Shown here: positions 16,643 through 25,574 of the stretch, in pieces
Layout: each line of letters opens with the position of its first letter
How positions within the stretch are numbered: the first letter of the stretch is position 1
DNA from: Bacillota bacterium
GTDB taxonomy: Bacteria > Bacillota > Bacilli > Paenibacillales > Paenibacillaceae
Reading direction: 5' to 3'
Assembly: GCA_023460795.1 (NCBI GenBank)
Contig: JAEWPC010000020.1
Location: 62,001-126,000, forward strand
Length of the DNA stretch: 64,000 bases
Position numbers and translations under genes: made by a program
Notes under the pieces: model-generated
What the model saw: only the letters and a program-made list of their open reading frames with translations
Told to the model about the DNA's origin: nothing
Databases searched by the model: none

Positions 16643-18769
16643 ATGGAACTATATTCAAGTTTTGCTTTCGGGGAGATTACGGCTCAATATTGGAAGGACT
16701 CTATCCATGGTCAAGTCGGGCTGGAGTTGCTGCCAAGCGCGCTTGTAAAGCAAGCGGCGTCTACCGAGAACCATTACGCTATCGATCCGTTGGTGCAAAT
16801 AAAGCTGATCGGCGATGATTATTCCGGCGGGTTCGCGCAAGGCAGGACGATGAGGAACTCCGCGTCCGTATTCCGTTTCCGGATGAAGGAGCAAGAGGTA
16901 CTGAGTAATGAAGCCGGCGATCAGACCGTCATCACCAGATTTGGTCATACACGAATCCCGGAGCTTGAATTGGAGCATAAACTGAGCTTCTATAAAGGCT
17001 ACTCCGCGCTTGAATCGCAAACGAAGATCATCAACGGAAGCCAAGAGAGCTTGCAGTTGGAGATGATATCCAGCTTCTCCATTGGAGGAATCACTCCGTT
17101 CGAACAAGGGGATGCTCCTCATGCGCTGCTGATGCATCGAATAAGAAGCAAGTGGAGTACGGAAGGACGTTTGGAGTCTCGCACGATAGAAGAACTCCAA
17201 CTGGAACCATCCTGGTCCAAACATGGGGTGAACAGCGAACGCTTCGGCCAGGTCGGGTCTATGCCCGTACGTGGATTTTTCCCTTTTGTAGCTATCGAAG
17301 ATAAGACTAGGCGGGTGATTTGGGCGGCTCAGCTGGCTCATCCGGCTTCATGGCAAATGGAAGTCTACAGACGGGACGATGCGCTTTGTTTGTCAGGGGG
17401 CTTGGCAGACCGCGAGTTCGGGCATTGGGTAAAGCGACTTGATCCGAAAGAGAGTTTCTCGACTCCGTCCGCATACTTGACCGTTATGGAAGGAGATATG
17501 GATTACGCGGCGCAAATACTGACTCAGCTGCAAGCTCGGGCATTGAACGGTCTTCCCGAGCGGGAAGAAAAGCTGCCTATCGTGTTTAACGAATTTTGCA
17601 CGACATGGGGCGAACCTTCCCATGACAATCTCGTTCGAATTGCCCGCCAGCTAGAAGGCCTGCCGATTGAATATTTTATTATCGATGCAGGTTGGTATGC
17701 CGTGCAGGGGAAAGGCTGGGAGGGGAATATGGGAGACTGGGTGATTTCACCCGAGTTGTTCCCCGCCGGACTCGAGGCAACCATTCTGGAAATAAAAAAA
17801 TGCGGTATGGTCCCAGGCATCTGGTTCGAGCTGGAAACCTGCGGTCCGCTAGCCGACGCCTATAATTGGAAAGAGCATTTGCTGCAAAGAGACGGGATTC
17901 CGATCACATCGGGACACAGAAGGTTTTGGAATTTTCGAGATCCTTTCGTAATCGATTATTTATCGGAGAAAGTCATTCGGTTCCTCAAACGTTACGATTT
18001 CGGATATTTGAAGATCGATTACAATGAAACGATCGGGATCGGATGCGACGGCGCCGAGTCGCTTGGCGAGGGATTGCGCTTGCATTTGGAAGCCGTTCAG
18101 GAATTCATCAAGCGAATCAGAAGAGAGCTTCCTCATCTTGTAATTGAAAATTGTTCGTCGGGCGGACATCGATTGGAACCCTCGATGATGGGCCTAACGT
18201 CCATGGCTTCATTCTCGGATGCCCATGAAGAACTGGAAATTCCGATCATTGCGGCGAATATGCATCGAGTGATTTTGCCGAGACAAAGTCAGATATGGGC
18301 GGTTTTGCGCAAGAAGGATACGATAGCCAGGCTCCGCTATTCGATCGCCAATACGTTTTTAGGCCGCATGTGCCTTTCCGGAGACGTTTGCGACTTGAAT
18401 GTAGAGCAATGGCGAGTAGTCGAAGAGGGGATACGCTTCTATCAGAGTATTGCGGGTGTGATTAAAGAGGGTATGAGTTATCGGTATGGAACCCGGATCG
18501 AGAGCTATCGGAATCCCTTAGGCTGGCAATGCATGGTGCGAGTGAACGGTGAAGCCACGAAGGCGGTTGCGATCTTTCACGTTTTTGGCGGAGCTCTGCC
18601 GGAGCGCGTGGACATCGAACTGCCAACGAATTCTCGTTTTCGTATCGTCAGTACGTTTGCCGAAGACAAAGGCGATATCGAGATTAAACAGGGTATGCTT
18701 TCGTTCCGTGTAGTAGGGAATTTCACGGCAGCTTCAGTGTTATTGGAATCTACTTCCCCCCGCCAATAA
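16643..18769 (+). CDS. Alpha-galactosidase, glycoside hydrolase family 36
   Basis: A 708-residue cytoplasmic enzyme with an N-terminal beta-supersandwich, a central TIM barrel and a C-terminal sandwich. Family motifs include VFNEFCTTWGEPS, YFIIDAGWY and GIWFELE. The nucleophile is D459 in GYLKIDYNE, and the acid/base is D526 in ASFSDAHEE. It hydrolyses terminal alpha-galactosyl residues from imported oligosaccharides. It closes the operon that starts at 9886, and a terminator follows at 18983. The last six codons and the stop lie within a 100-base segment copied from the 3' end of an unrelated gene at 29284 read antisense, so the native C-terminus has probably been replaced. The domain is otherwise near full length. 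Confidence 0.93.
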   Translation: MELYSSFAFGEITAQYWKDSIHGQVGLELLPSALVKQAASTENHYAIDPLVQIKLIGDDYSGGFAQGRTMRNSASVFRFRMKEQEVLSNEAGDQTVITRFGHTRIPELELEHKLSFYKGYSALESQTKIINGSQESLQLEMISSFSIGGITPFEQGDAPHALLMHRIRSKWSTEGRLESRTIEELQLEPSWSKHGVNSERFGQVGSMPVRGFFPFVAIEDKTRRVIWAAQLAHPASWQMEVYRRDDALCLSGGLADREFGHWVKRLDPKESFSTPSAYLTVMEGDMDYAAQILTQLQARALNGLPEREEKLPIVFNEFCTTWGEPSHDNLVRIARQLEGLPIEYFIIDAGWYAVQGKGWEGNMGDWVISPELFPAGLEATILEIKKCGMVPGIWFELETCGPLADAYNWKEHLLQRDGIPITSGHRRFWNFRDPFVIDYLSEKVIRFLKRYDFGYLKIDYNETIGIGCDGAESLGEGLRLHLEAVQEFIKRIRRELPHLVIENCSSGGHRLEPSMMGLTSMASFSDAHEELEIPIIAANMHRVILPRQSQIWAVLRKKDTIARLRYSIANTFLGRMCLSGDVCDLNVEQWRVVEEGIRFYQSIAGVIKEGMSYRYGTRIESYRNPLGWQCMVRVNGEATKAVAIFHVFGGALPERVDIELPTNSRFRIVSTFAEDKGDIEIKQGMLSFRVVGNFTAASVLLESTSPRQ

Positions 18770-18849
18770 ACTTGTTCACGAGCGTATAGATCGGCGTCGA
18801 GTCCACCATCTCGCTCAGGCCGCTCACGTCCGTCAGGAAGAAGACGAAC
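18750..18849 (-). pseudogene. Truncated second copy of the 59-residue membrane peptide gene
   Basis: About 100 bases match 29284-29383 with only six visible differences. Read leftward they encode the last 33 residues of the peptide (from FVFFLTDVSG to NKFIGGGK and a stop), identical to the intact copy except one L-to-F change, so nearly all substitutions are silent. The 5' half of the gene, its start and its ribosome site are missing; at 18850 the sequence switches to unrelated DNA. The left end overlaps the GH36 stop codon. Silent divergence implies the copy was a functional gene for some time before being cut. Confidence 0.75.
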
Positions 18850-18852
18850 AAA

Positions 18853-18912
18853 TACTTGGCGGGCCGACCACTCGAAGAGGCTCTTGCGGAGATTCAAAGA
18901 GCGATAGACTAA
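18853..18912 (+). pseudogene. Possible C-terminal remnant of a sugar-binding protein gene
   Basis: Directly after the truncated peptide copy, an open stretch encodes YLAGRPLEEALAEIQRAID and then a stop at 18910-18912. A helix of the type 'G.sLEEAL.eIQ..id' is a common end of CUT1 binding proteins. No start or upstream domain exists. With only about 19 residues this is a suggestion, but its position next to a broken gene copy supports a deleted transporter operon. Confidence 0.4.
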
Positions 18913-18982
18913 GCCGCGGCGCAAAGACGGGATAGATAGATGTTATGTAAAAACTGTGGGTTGATGAATTGCGAATGAGCTA

Positions 18983-19016
18983 AAGAGCTTGGCATTTGCC
19001 AAGCTCTTATTTATTT
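18983..19016 (+). terminator. Intrinsic terminator of the GH36 operon
   Basis: AAGAGCTTGGC (18983-18993) and GCCAAGCTCTT (18998-19008) form a perfect 11-base stem with an ATTT loop, followed by ATTTATTTC. It ends the 9886-18769 operon and insulates the next regulator gene. Nothing else coding is visible between 18913 and 19148. Confidence 0.85.
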
Positions 19017-19088
19017 CATGAGGTATTTCAATAGGCCAATGGAGTGACAGCCACAGTTGTAACCAACCATTTACATCTACTCTTTTTC

Positions 19089-19117
19089 TTTCAATCGGAC
19101 AACAGAAGAGCTATTCT
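19089..19117 (+). promoter_or_regulatory. Candidate promoter of the second regulator-kinase operon
   Basis: TTTCAA (19089-19094), a 17-base spacer and TATTCT (19112-19117) lie 32 bases before the regulator ATG. The -10 matches 4 of 6 consensus bases and the -35 is weak. The same TTTCAA-N17-TATNNT layout occurs before mtnK and the neopullulanase gene. Confidence 0.35.
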
Positions 19118-19148
19118 TATTTAAAAAAAGTCAAAGAGGGTATTCATC

Positions 19149-20162
19149 ATGTTAAAAGTGCTGGTGGCAGAGGACGAGCCATGGATCAGAGCGGCCATCG
19201 TAGAAATGGTTGAAAGCATCGGGCATGATATTAAAGTTGTGGGCGATGTTACGAACGGGGAAGAAGCATGGCACATGATTCAGCAGTTGTGGCCGACTGT
19301 CTTGATAACGGATATCATGATGCCGGAGGTGGACGGGCTCGAGTTAGTCAGGAAGATTTCAGAAGAAAAAATCCCGATGGCGGTTATTATCATCAGCGGT
19401 TATGAAAACTTTCAATATGCGCAAAAAGCGATTACTTATGGCGTCAATAAGTATTTGCTTAAACCAGTGAATCGAGAGGACTTACGAGATGCTCTATTCG
19501 AAGCCATGGAGAAGTTGACGGAGATCGAGAAAATGAATCATTACTTGATCAAAATCCAAACGTATTTCGATACGATCAATGAAATTGACCCTGCAACGGG
19601 CATGAAAAACTTGTACAAGTTGATTGATGATATTACAACCCTCAAACATGTGAATTATGGCGCATACTTGAGCTTGCTGCGGATCGTCGAATCGAAGATC
19701 AGTTCCTTGCTGACTAGCATAGAAGCGGAGCACACCGTGATGACGCAATTCAGCGGGATATCGGATCAAGAAATTCGTCGTCATATGGGACAATTAACGG
19801 AATTATGGTTTCTTCATCCGGAGCGCAATAGAAAGGAATTCAAGCAGGTCATTAAGGCTGCTTGCGATTTCATTCGTTCACACTATCAGGATGATCTTAC
19901 ACTGACGCAAATGGCCGAGTATACGAACTTAAGTATTTCTCATTTCAGTTCCCTTTTTAAGCGGAATACCGGCGAGTCGCTCATCGTTTATATCAATCAA
20001 GTGCGCGTGGAGAAGGCGAAGGAATGGCTCCGCAACTCTAACGAAAAAATTTATATCATCGCCGAAGAAGTCGGTTTTTCAAGTCAGCCTTATTTTATAC
20101 GCGTCTTCAAAAATATCACGGGGATGTCTCCCAATGAATATCGAAAGAGTCTGGGGATATAA
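19149..20162 (+). CDS. Short YesN-type response regulator with AraC DNA-binding domain
   Basis: A 337-residue regulator. The receiver has phospho-acceptor D55 in VLITDIMMPEVDG and the lysine of NKYLLKPVN. The C-terminal AraC domain shows two helix-turn-helix motifs (MAEYTNLSISHFSSLFKRNTG and AEEVGFSSQPYFIRVFKNITG) and ends MSPNEYRKS. It is about 200 residues shorter than the regulator at 11696 because the middle region is only about 110 residues. It lies two bases upstream of its kinase, the reverse order from the first pair. Its expected targets are the binding protein, permeases, GH115 and GH43 genes downstream. Confidence 0.92.
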   Translation: MLKVLVAEDEPWIRAAIVEMVESIGHDIKVVGDVTNGEEAWHMIQQLWPTVLITDIMMPEVDGLELVRKISEEKIPMAVIIISGYENFQYAQKAITYGVNKYLLKPVNREDLRDALFEAMEKLTEIEKMNHYLIKIQTYFDTINEIDPATGMKNLYKLIDDITTLKHVNYGAYLSLLRIVESKISSLLTSIEAEHTVMTQFSGISDQEIRRHMGQLTELWFLHPERNRKEFKQVIKAACDFIRSHYQDDLTLTQMAEYTNLSISHFSSLFKRNTGESLIVYINQVRVEKAKEWLRNSNEKIYIIAEEVGFSSQPYFIRVFKNITGMSPNEYRKSLGI

Positions 20163-20164
20163 AC

Positions 20165-21997
20165 ATGAAGCAGCTACTGGGTCACCTTTCCTTACGTCAA
20201 AAAATCACCTTTAGCTTTATTAGTATCGCGTTGGTCGCGGTCTTATCGATGAATTACCTGTCTAATTTCTATTACAGCCGAGCTACGCAACAAGACTTTT
20301 ACAATATCGCCGAGAAAACGACCGATAGTTTAAACCACCAATTGGAAATTTACTTTCAGCAGATCGCCAAGTCCACGTACGCTATGAATGCAGGCATACT
20401 TAGTTATTCTAGCGTCTTGTTGCAACAGGGAGATTCCAGCTTGATTCAAGATTGGCTTAGGGACGAATCATCTCTAGGTCCGGAGAAAATTCCAATGATC
20501 CGAGAAATTCTCAATAAATACATTGCCTTTAACTATTCCGAGATTGAAGACATGTATCTCATGTCGCAGGACCAAAGAGTGTTACAGGCGAACGGCGTTC
20601 CTACGGAAGCCAAGTTGACCAATCTGCCGTGGTTTCAAGCACCTTTAAACACAGGGCTGGAAATATTCCCGACGTTCCATGTAGGACCCCAAAACATTCC
20701 GCTGATTGCCGTCTCTATTCCAATCTATGACGTGAATAACACGAAAATTTCCGGCAGGCTTGTTTTGCATATGAGATTAACTGAATTTAATAACATCATA
20801 GGAAACATGCGGATTGGGGAAACCGGTTACATCTTTATGGTCTCGGAGGATGGGAAAATCGTTTATCACCCGAATTCAAGACTGTTGGCGTCTTCCGTAG
20901 AGAAAACCGAGCTTTCTTGGTTGACGCTCAACGATCCGAACTCCCTTCAAACCTGGCATGGCAAGCAATATCTCGTGTCCTATAGTATTTCCAAGCTTAC
21001 GGGGTGGAAGACGATTGCGTTAGTGCCTCTGAAGGAGATGGCAAACGGCCTGAAGATCGCTCGGATTTCCGCAATCGTCGTCATGACTCTGCTTATTTTG
21101 CTAATTATGATAGCGGTTCCAATTGCGGCTAACCGCATCACGAGACCCACGATCCAGTTGAAGAAAGCGATGGAGAAGCTGCAAACCGGCGATCTTACCG
21201 TACGGGCCCCCATATCGCAAGGGCGAGACGAAATCCAACTGCTCAGCATCAGCTTCAACCGGATGGCGGAACGGCTGAACGAGCTGGTCAATACGGTATA
21301 CAATATGGAGCTTAAGGAAGTCCAGTTGCAGTTGCTTCAGAAACAAGCGACGATCCAGGCCCTTCAAAATCAAATCAATCCCCACCTCCTATACAACGCG
21401 CTTGATATCATCAAGAGTATCGCGTATTTGGAGGGGGTACCCAAGATAGAGAAGATGGCGGGAAATTTGGCTTCTTTGTACCGCTTCACGGCAAAGCTGG
21501 AGCAGGAGGAGATCAGCCTTGCAGAGGAATTGGAACATCTGACAAGGTATCTTGAGATTATTCACGTTCGGTACACCAGGCATTTTGAAAGCAAAGTTTA
21601 CGTGGATGATAAATATATTCAAGCTCGTATTATCAAGCTTTCTCTGCAACCAATCGTCGAGAATGCGGTGAAATACGCGGTCGAACCGCGTAACGGGAAG
21701 GCTGCCGTGATGGTCAGCGCATATCCCGAAGGAAACGACTTGGTGATTGAAATCGCGGATAACGGGAGCGGATTCGATTCCGCCATTTTGGAAGATATGA
21801 AACAACGGTTGGCCATGATATCCGATCATCCGAATCATGCCAAGACGTCTTTTGATTCGCTGGGTCTTACGAACGTGCATAATCGCTTAGTGTTATTTTA
21901 CGGTAAAGGCTACGGAATCGAAATTCATTCCTTCCCGGATCAAGGAACCGTCATATCAGTAAGAATTCCGTTCGGAAGAAAAGATAACATTTCGTGA
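20165..21997 (+). CDS. YesM-type sensor histidine kinase
   Basis: A 610-residue kinase. It has a membrane helix near residues 14-32, a dCache-like extracytoplasmic domain with PWFQAPLNTG and ETGYIFMVSEDGKIVYHPNS segments, a second helix (ISAIVVMTLLILLIMIAVPI), a HAMP domain, the phospho-acceptor H407 in QINPHLLYNALDI, the N-box LQPIVENAVKYAVEPR and the G-box DNGSGFD. Family members read out extracellular sugars. It pairs with the regulator just upstream (two-base gap) and precedes a matching transporter by 79 bases, so it likely activates uptake of the substrate attacked by the GH115/GH43 enzymes. Confidence 0.93.
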   Translation: MKQLLGHLSLRQKITFSFISIALVAVLSMNYLSNFYYSRATQQDFYNIAEKTTDSLNHQLEIYFQQIAKSTYAMNAGILSYSSVLLQQGDSSLIQDWLRDESSLGPEKIPMIREILNKYIAFNYSEIEDMYLMSQDQRVLQANGVPTEAKLTNLPWFQAPLNTGLEIFPTFHVGPQNIPLIAVSIPIYDVNNTKISGRLVLHMRLTEFNNIIGNMRIGETGYIFMVSEDGKIVYHPNSRLLASSVEKTELSWLTLNDPNSLQTWHGKQYLVSYSISKLTGWKTIALVPLKEMANGLKIARISAIVVMTLLILLIMIAVPIAANRITRPTIQLKKAMEKLQTGDLTVRAPISQGRDEIQLLSISFNRMAERLNELVNTVYNMELKEVQLQLLQKQATIQALQNQINPHLLYNALDIIKSIAYLEGVPKIEKMAGNLASLYRFTAKLEQEEISLAEELEHLTRYLEIIHVRYTRHFESKVYVDDKYIQARIIKLSLQPIVENAVKYAVEPRNGKAAVMVSAYPEGNDLVIEIADNGSGFDSAILEDMKQRLAMISDHPNHAKTSFDSLGLTNVHNRLVLFYGKGYGIEIHSFPDQGTVISVRIPFGRKDNIS

Positions 21998-22076
21998 GAT
22001 CGTGCAATTTTGAGCGTAGGGCGAGGGATTACAATTAGCATGTAAAACAATAAATCAACTCAAGGGGCGTGTCATT

Positions 22077-23624
22077 TTGAGGAAGTCGTTGAAGGCGCTT
22101 GCAGGATCGTTCTTGGCGCTCAGCCTGATTGTCGGTTGTTCCAACGGTAACAACGGCGGTAATTCCGACCAGGGAAATGCGGGGGCAAGCACGGCATCAT
22201 CCACGGCATCGGAACCGGCTAAAAACGAGGAACGTTTGCCAATCACGATTGCCGTGCAATACTGGAGCGGTCCGAAATGGACGGAGGATCATTCGACTAT
22301 TAAATACTTGGAAGACAAGTTTAATGTCGATATCACCTTGCAATTGATTAACGGGTCTGAATACCGCGAGAAGCTGAAGGTCATGGCGGCATCTGGTTCT
22401 CTTCCGGATTTCTATCGGGTGGAAGAGCCGGAAACGTATCTTGCGTGGCAGAACGAAGGAGCTTTCGTTGAGTTAGGCGAGCTCTTACCGAAATATCCGA
22501 ACCTGAACAGCGCATTCCCGCTCGATCTCGACGCGAATCGGCTGCTAAATCCGGAGGGGAAAATATACGGTTTACCCGATGTTTCCTGGACGAGTCGGGA
22601 TACGATCCAAATTCGTAAAGACTGGTTGGATAACCTGGGCATGGAGCTTCCATCCGAAGATGAATTTACCGTCGACAAATATTACGAAATCGCGAAAGCC
22701 TTCGCGACCAAGGACCCCGACAAGAATGGAATCGACGGCGATACGTACGGCATCGTTGGTCGCGACGCGGCTATACTGAATGCATTCGGCATCGCAAACG
22801 GATGGTACGAGAAGGACGGACAACTGCTTCCGCAACAAACGCAGGTTGAGGAGTATAAAGCTTATCTTGCCTTCATGAAGAAAGCTTACGATGAAGGCGT
22901 ACTGGATCGAGACTTCGTGCTTCGTAAATTTTCCGATGTAGACGACATGAAGAGAGGGAACAAGGCTGGCATTTACAGCCATCATAACGACTTGACCGGA
23001 TACGAAGACAGCGTCAAAAAAGCGTTCCCGGATACGAATCCAAAGCTAGTTCCTATGGCGCCGCCAATCGGACCGACGGGAATTCGGGGATATTCGGCCG
23101 GTTTAACCGGCATCAACAAACAGGTCATCAATGCGAAAACAAGTCCAGAGAAGGTCGATCGGATTCTTCAGATTCTAGATTGGTGGGTTACGGATGAAGG
23201 TACGACTGTTATGAAGAGCGGCCTTGAAGGCGTTGACTACACCAAGAAAGCCGATGGAACCTACGAACCTACTGAACAATGGGAAACGAATTTCCCGAGA
23301 TATTTAAACAGCAGCATATTTGCCCGCCCAGGCGTCGATTTTAACATGTACCTCTGGACGTCGCAGGAGCAAAAGGATTTTCTGGCATCTTATAAGTCGC
23401 TCGCCGAGAAATATATGGTGAAGAATGCAGCCGCAGGACTCACCTATTATTCAGAGACTTATCAGAGTAAGTCTACGGATTTAAACAAGAAATTCGATGA
23501 TGCGATTTCCAAGATTATCGTCGGTTCCGAACCGATGGAATACATTGAGCAAGCTTCCAAGGAGTGGCTTGCGGGCGGCGGGGACAAGATCATTCAGGAA
23601 ATTAATGCAGCGGCAGGCAAATAA
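22077..23624 (+). CDS. Sugar-binding lipoprotein (LplA-like) of ABC transporter
   Basis: A 515-residue lipoprotein with a TTG start behind AAGGGGCG. The signal peptide leads to lipobox LIVGC with C21, then a Gly/Asn/Ser linker. Landmarks are KLKVMAASGSLPDFYRVE, PEGKIYGLPDVSW, DPDKNGIDGDTYGI (a calcium-loop-like Asp-rich turn found in this family) and the end EINAAAGK. It delivers ligand to the LplB/YtcP-like permeases at 23731 and 24693. Ligand unknown; the two downstream hydrolases suggest glucuronic-acid- or galactan-containing oligosaccharides. Confidence 0.92.
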   Translation: MRKSLKALAGSFLALSLIVGCSNGNNGGNSDQGNAGASTASSTASEPAKNEERLPITIAVQYWSGPKWTEDHSTIKYLEDKFNVDITLQLINGSEYREKLKVMAASGSLPDFYRVEEPETYLAWQNEGAFVELGELLPKYPNLNSAFPLDLDANRLLNPEGKIYGLPDVSWTSRDTIQIRKDWLDNLGMELPSEDEFTVDKYYEIAKAFATKDPDKNGIDGDTYGIVGRDAAILNAFGIANGWYEKDGQLLPQQTQVEEYKAYLAFMKKAYDEGVLDRDFVLRKFSDVDDMKRGNKAGIYSHHNDLTGYEDSVKKAFPDTNPKLVPMAPPIGPTGIRGYSAGLTGINKQVINAKTSPEKVDRILQILDWWVTDEGTTVMKSGLEGVDYTKKADGTYEPTEQWETNFPRYLNSSIFARPGVDFNMYLWTSQEQKDFLASYKSLAEKYMVKNAAAGLTYYSETYQSKSTDLNKKFDDAISKIIVGSEPMEYIEQASKEWLAGGGDKIIQEINAAAGK

Positions 23625-23645
23625 CTTCCATTAGGTTTATGGTGG

Positions 23646-23674
23646 GTCAGGCCGCAATTAGATTGCGGCCTGAC
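23646..23674 (+). other. Intercistronic stem-loop between binding protein and permease
   Basis: GTCAGGCCGCAAT (23646-23658) and ATTGCGGCCTGAC (23662-23674) form a perfect 13-base stem with a 3-base loop. Only TT follows, so full termination is unlikely. It starts 22 bases after the binding-protein stop and resembles the malE-malF type of differential-expression hairpin. Confidence 0.75.
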
Positions 23675-23730
23675 TTGCGCTTACCCGAGTGGAGCCGAAC
23701 AAAAGAGAGTTAGGAGGGAACAGAACCGAT

Positions 23731-24690
23731 ATGAATGCGCACACGATACAGCAGCAATCCGTTGGAAGCAGCTCGGTTCCGTCAGCAAGAGGGAAATCGA
23801 AATATTGGAAGCGGGCGTTCCCGTATTATGTAATGATTTTACCTGGATTGCTCTATTTGTTGTTGTTCCGTTACGGACCGATGTTCGGCTTGTTTATAGC
23901 TTTTAAGAAGTATTCGCTGTTTAAAGGCGTCTGGGGAAGCGAATGGGTCGGTTTCGATCAATTTGTTCGGTTGTTTTCGGAAAACGATTTTTTACTTTTG
24001 TTGAAGAATACGCTGATCTTAAACCTTCTGGACGTGCTCGTTGCGTTTCCCTTTCCGATATTGATCGCGATACTGCTAAATGAAGTCGGAAGAAAATACT
24101 GGAAAAATTCCATCCAAACGATCTTATATGCGCCGCATTTCTTGTCCTGGGTCGTAATCGTGGGTATAACCATGTTGTTATTTCGAACGCAAGACGGCGG
24201 CGTCAATATCCTTTTGGAGTCGATTGGGTTTAGTCGTATCGAGTTGATGACGGATCCGAATTATTTTCGGTTCGTTTGGCTATTCCACAATATTTGGCAA
24301 GGCGCGGGATGGGGCGCGATTATTTATTTAGCGTCTATCGCTTCGATCGACCCTGCGCTTTATGAAGCGGCTAGAGTAGACGGTGCAAGCCGATTACGTC
24401 AAATTCTGCATATCACGTTGCCGTCGCTCAAAACGATTATCCTCATTATGCTGATTTTGCGGCTCGGCAACTTTATCGATGTCGGCTTCGAACATATCTT
24501 CTTGCTCCAGAATCCATTGAACACCGAGGTCTCGGACGTGTTCGAAACCTACATCTATCGCCAGGGGCTCGTACAGGGCGACTTTAGTTACGTAACCGCA
24601 GTCGGCTTGTTTAAATCCGTTGTGGGACTGGTGATGGTGATATCGGCTAACTCCATAGCCAAGCGTTTCGGAGAGGAAGGTGTTTACTGA
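23731..24690 (+). CDS. CUT1 ABC transporter permease (LplB-like)
   Basis: A 319-residue permease. After a polar N-terminal tail, the first helix is YYVMILPGLLYLLLFRYGPM followed by FGLFIAFKKYSLFKG, the typical LplB/YteP opening. The EAA loop is LYEAARVDGASRLRQILHIT. The C-terminus SIAKRFGEEGVY is characteristic of this branch. I choose ATG 23731, with AGGAGGG 12 bases upstream, over an in-frame GTG at 23689 that lacks a ribosome site. It forms the channel with the next gene (2-base gap). Confidence 0.92.
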   Translation: MNAHTIQQQSVGSSSVPSARGKSKYWKRAFPYYVMILPGLLYLLLFRYGPMFGLFIAFKKYSLFKGVWGSEWVGFDQFVRLFSENDFLLLLKNTLILNLLDVLVAFPFPILIAILLNEVGRKYWKNSIQTILYAPHFLSWVVIVGITMLLFRTQDGGVNILLESIGFSRIELMTDPNYFRFVWLFHNIWQGAGWGAIIYLASIASIDPALYEAARVDGASRLRQILHITLPSLKTIILIMLILRLGNFIDVGFEHIFLLQNPLNTEVSDVFETYIYRQGLVQGDFSYVTAVGLFKSVVGLVMVISANSIAKRFGEEGVY

Positions 24691-24692
24691 TC

Positions 24693-25559
24693 ATGAAGCA
24701 GTTTTCCATAGGGGATCGGCTTTTTACGTTTCTCGCATACATTTTCCTGATTCTCTTTACGGCGTTAATTCTGTTGCCGCTGCTTTATATCATCACCACA
24801 TCATTCGCTCCGGCTAAAGACTATTTGACCAGAGGATTCTTCATTATTCCGAGTACCTGGACGCTTGAAGCCTATCAATATCTATTGCATAACCCCGGCT
24901 TCGTGGAAGCGTTCAAAAACTCGATTCTTATTACGGTAGTCGGTACGTTCATTAATATTACGGTTACTTCCATGATGGCATATGGCCTCTCCGAGTCCTG
25001 GATTAAGGGGAGGTCGACCGTTAACTTTATGATCCTGTTTACGATGTTGTTCTCCGGGGGGATGATCCCGACTTACCTTGTCGTAGACGGTCTGCATCTC
25101 ATCGATACGTTTTGGGCGTTATGGCTGCCGGCGGCTGTCGCTCCATTCAACGTGATCGTCATGCGAAGCTTCTTCGCTTCGCTTCCTTATGAACTTAAGG
25201 AGTCCGCAAGGATAGACGGCTGCGGCGAATGGAGAATGTTCGCCACGATCATCCTTCCATTGGCGAAGCCCGCCATTGCCACTTTTACTTTGTTTTATAT
25301 GGTTGGGAACTGGAATACCTATTTCTCGGCCGTCATCTATCTGAATGACGATTCCAGATGGCCTCTTCAAGTCTTTCTCAGACAAATGTTGGTCATTAAC
25401 GACGAACGAGTCGGATTATTGAACGAAGCGGTGTATACGTATACGCCGGCTGCTCGAATGGCAGCGATTCTAGTGTCCGCATTACCTCTGCTGGTGATTT
25501 ATCCGTTCCTTCAGAAGCATTTCAATAAAGGAATGTTGGTAGGATCGGTGAAGGGCTAA
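24693..25559 (+). CDS. CUT1 ABC transporter permease (YtcP/LplC-like)
   Basis: A 288-residue permease with six helices. The EAA loop reads ELKESARIDGCGEWRMFATIILP, and the C-terminus ends FNKGMLVGSVKG, a hallmark of the LplC/YtcP group. It follows the LplB-like partner by two bases and precedes the GH115-like gene by 15 bases, so translation is probably coupled. The ATPase must be supplied from elsewhere. Confidence 0.92.
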   Translation: MKQFSIGDRLFTFLAYIFLILFTALILLPLLYIITTSFAPAKDYLTRGFFIIPSTWTLEAYQYLLHNPGFVEAFKNSILITVVGTFINITVTSMMAYGLSESWIKGRSTVNFMILFTMLFSGGMIPTYLVVDGLHLIDTFWALWLPAAVAPFNVIVMRSFFASLPYELKESARIDGCGEWRMFATIILPLAKPAIATFTLFYMVGNWNTYFSAVIYLNDDSRWPLQVFLRQMLVINDERVGLLNEAVYTYTPAARMAAILVSALPLLVIYPFLQKHFNKGMLVGSVKG

Positions 25560-25574
25560 GGCCAGGGAGTGCGG

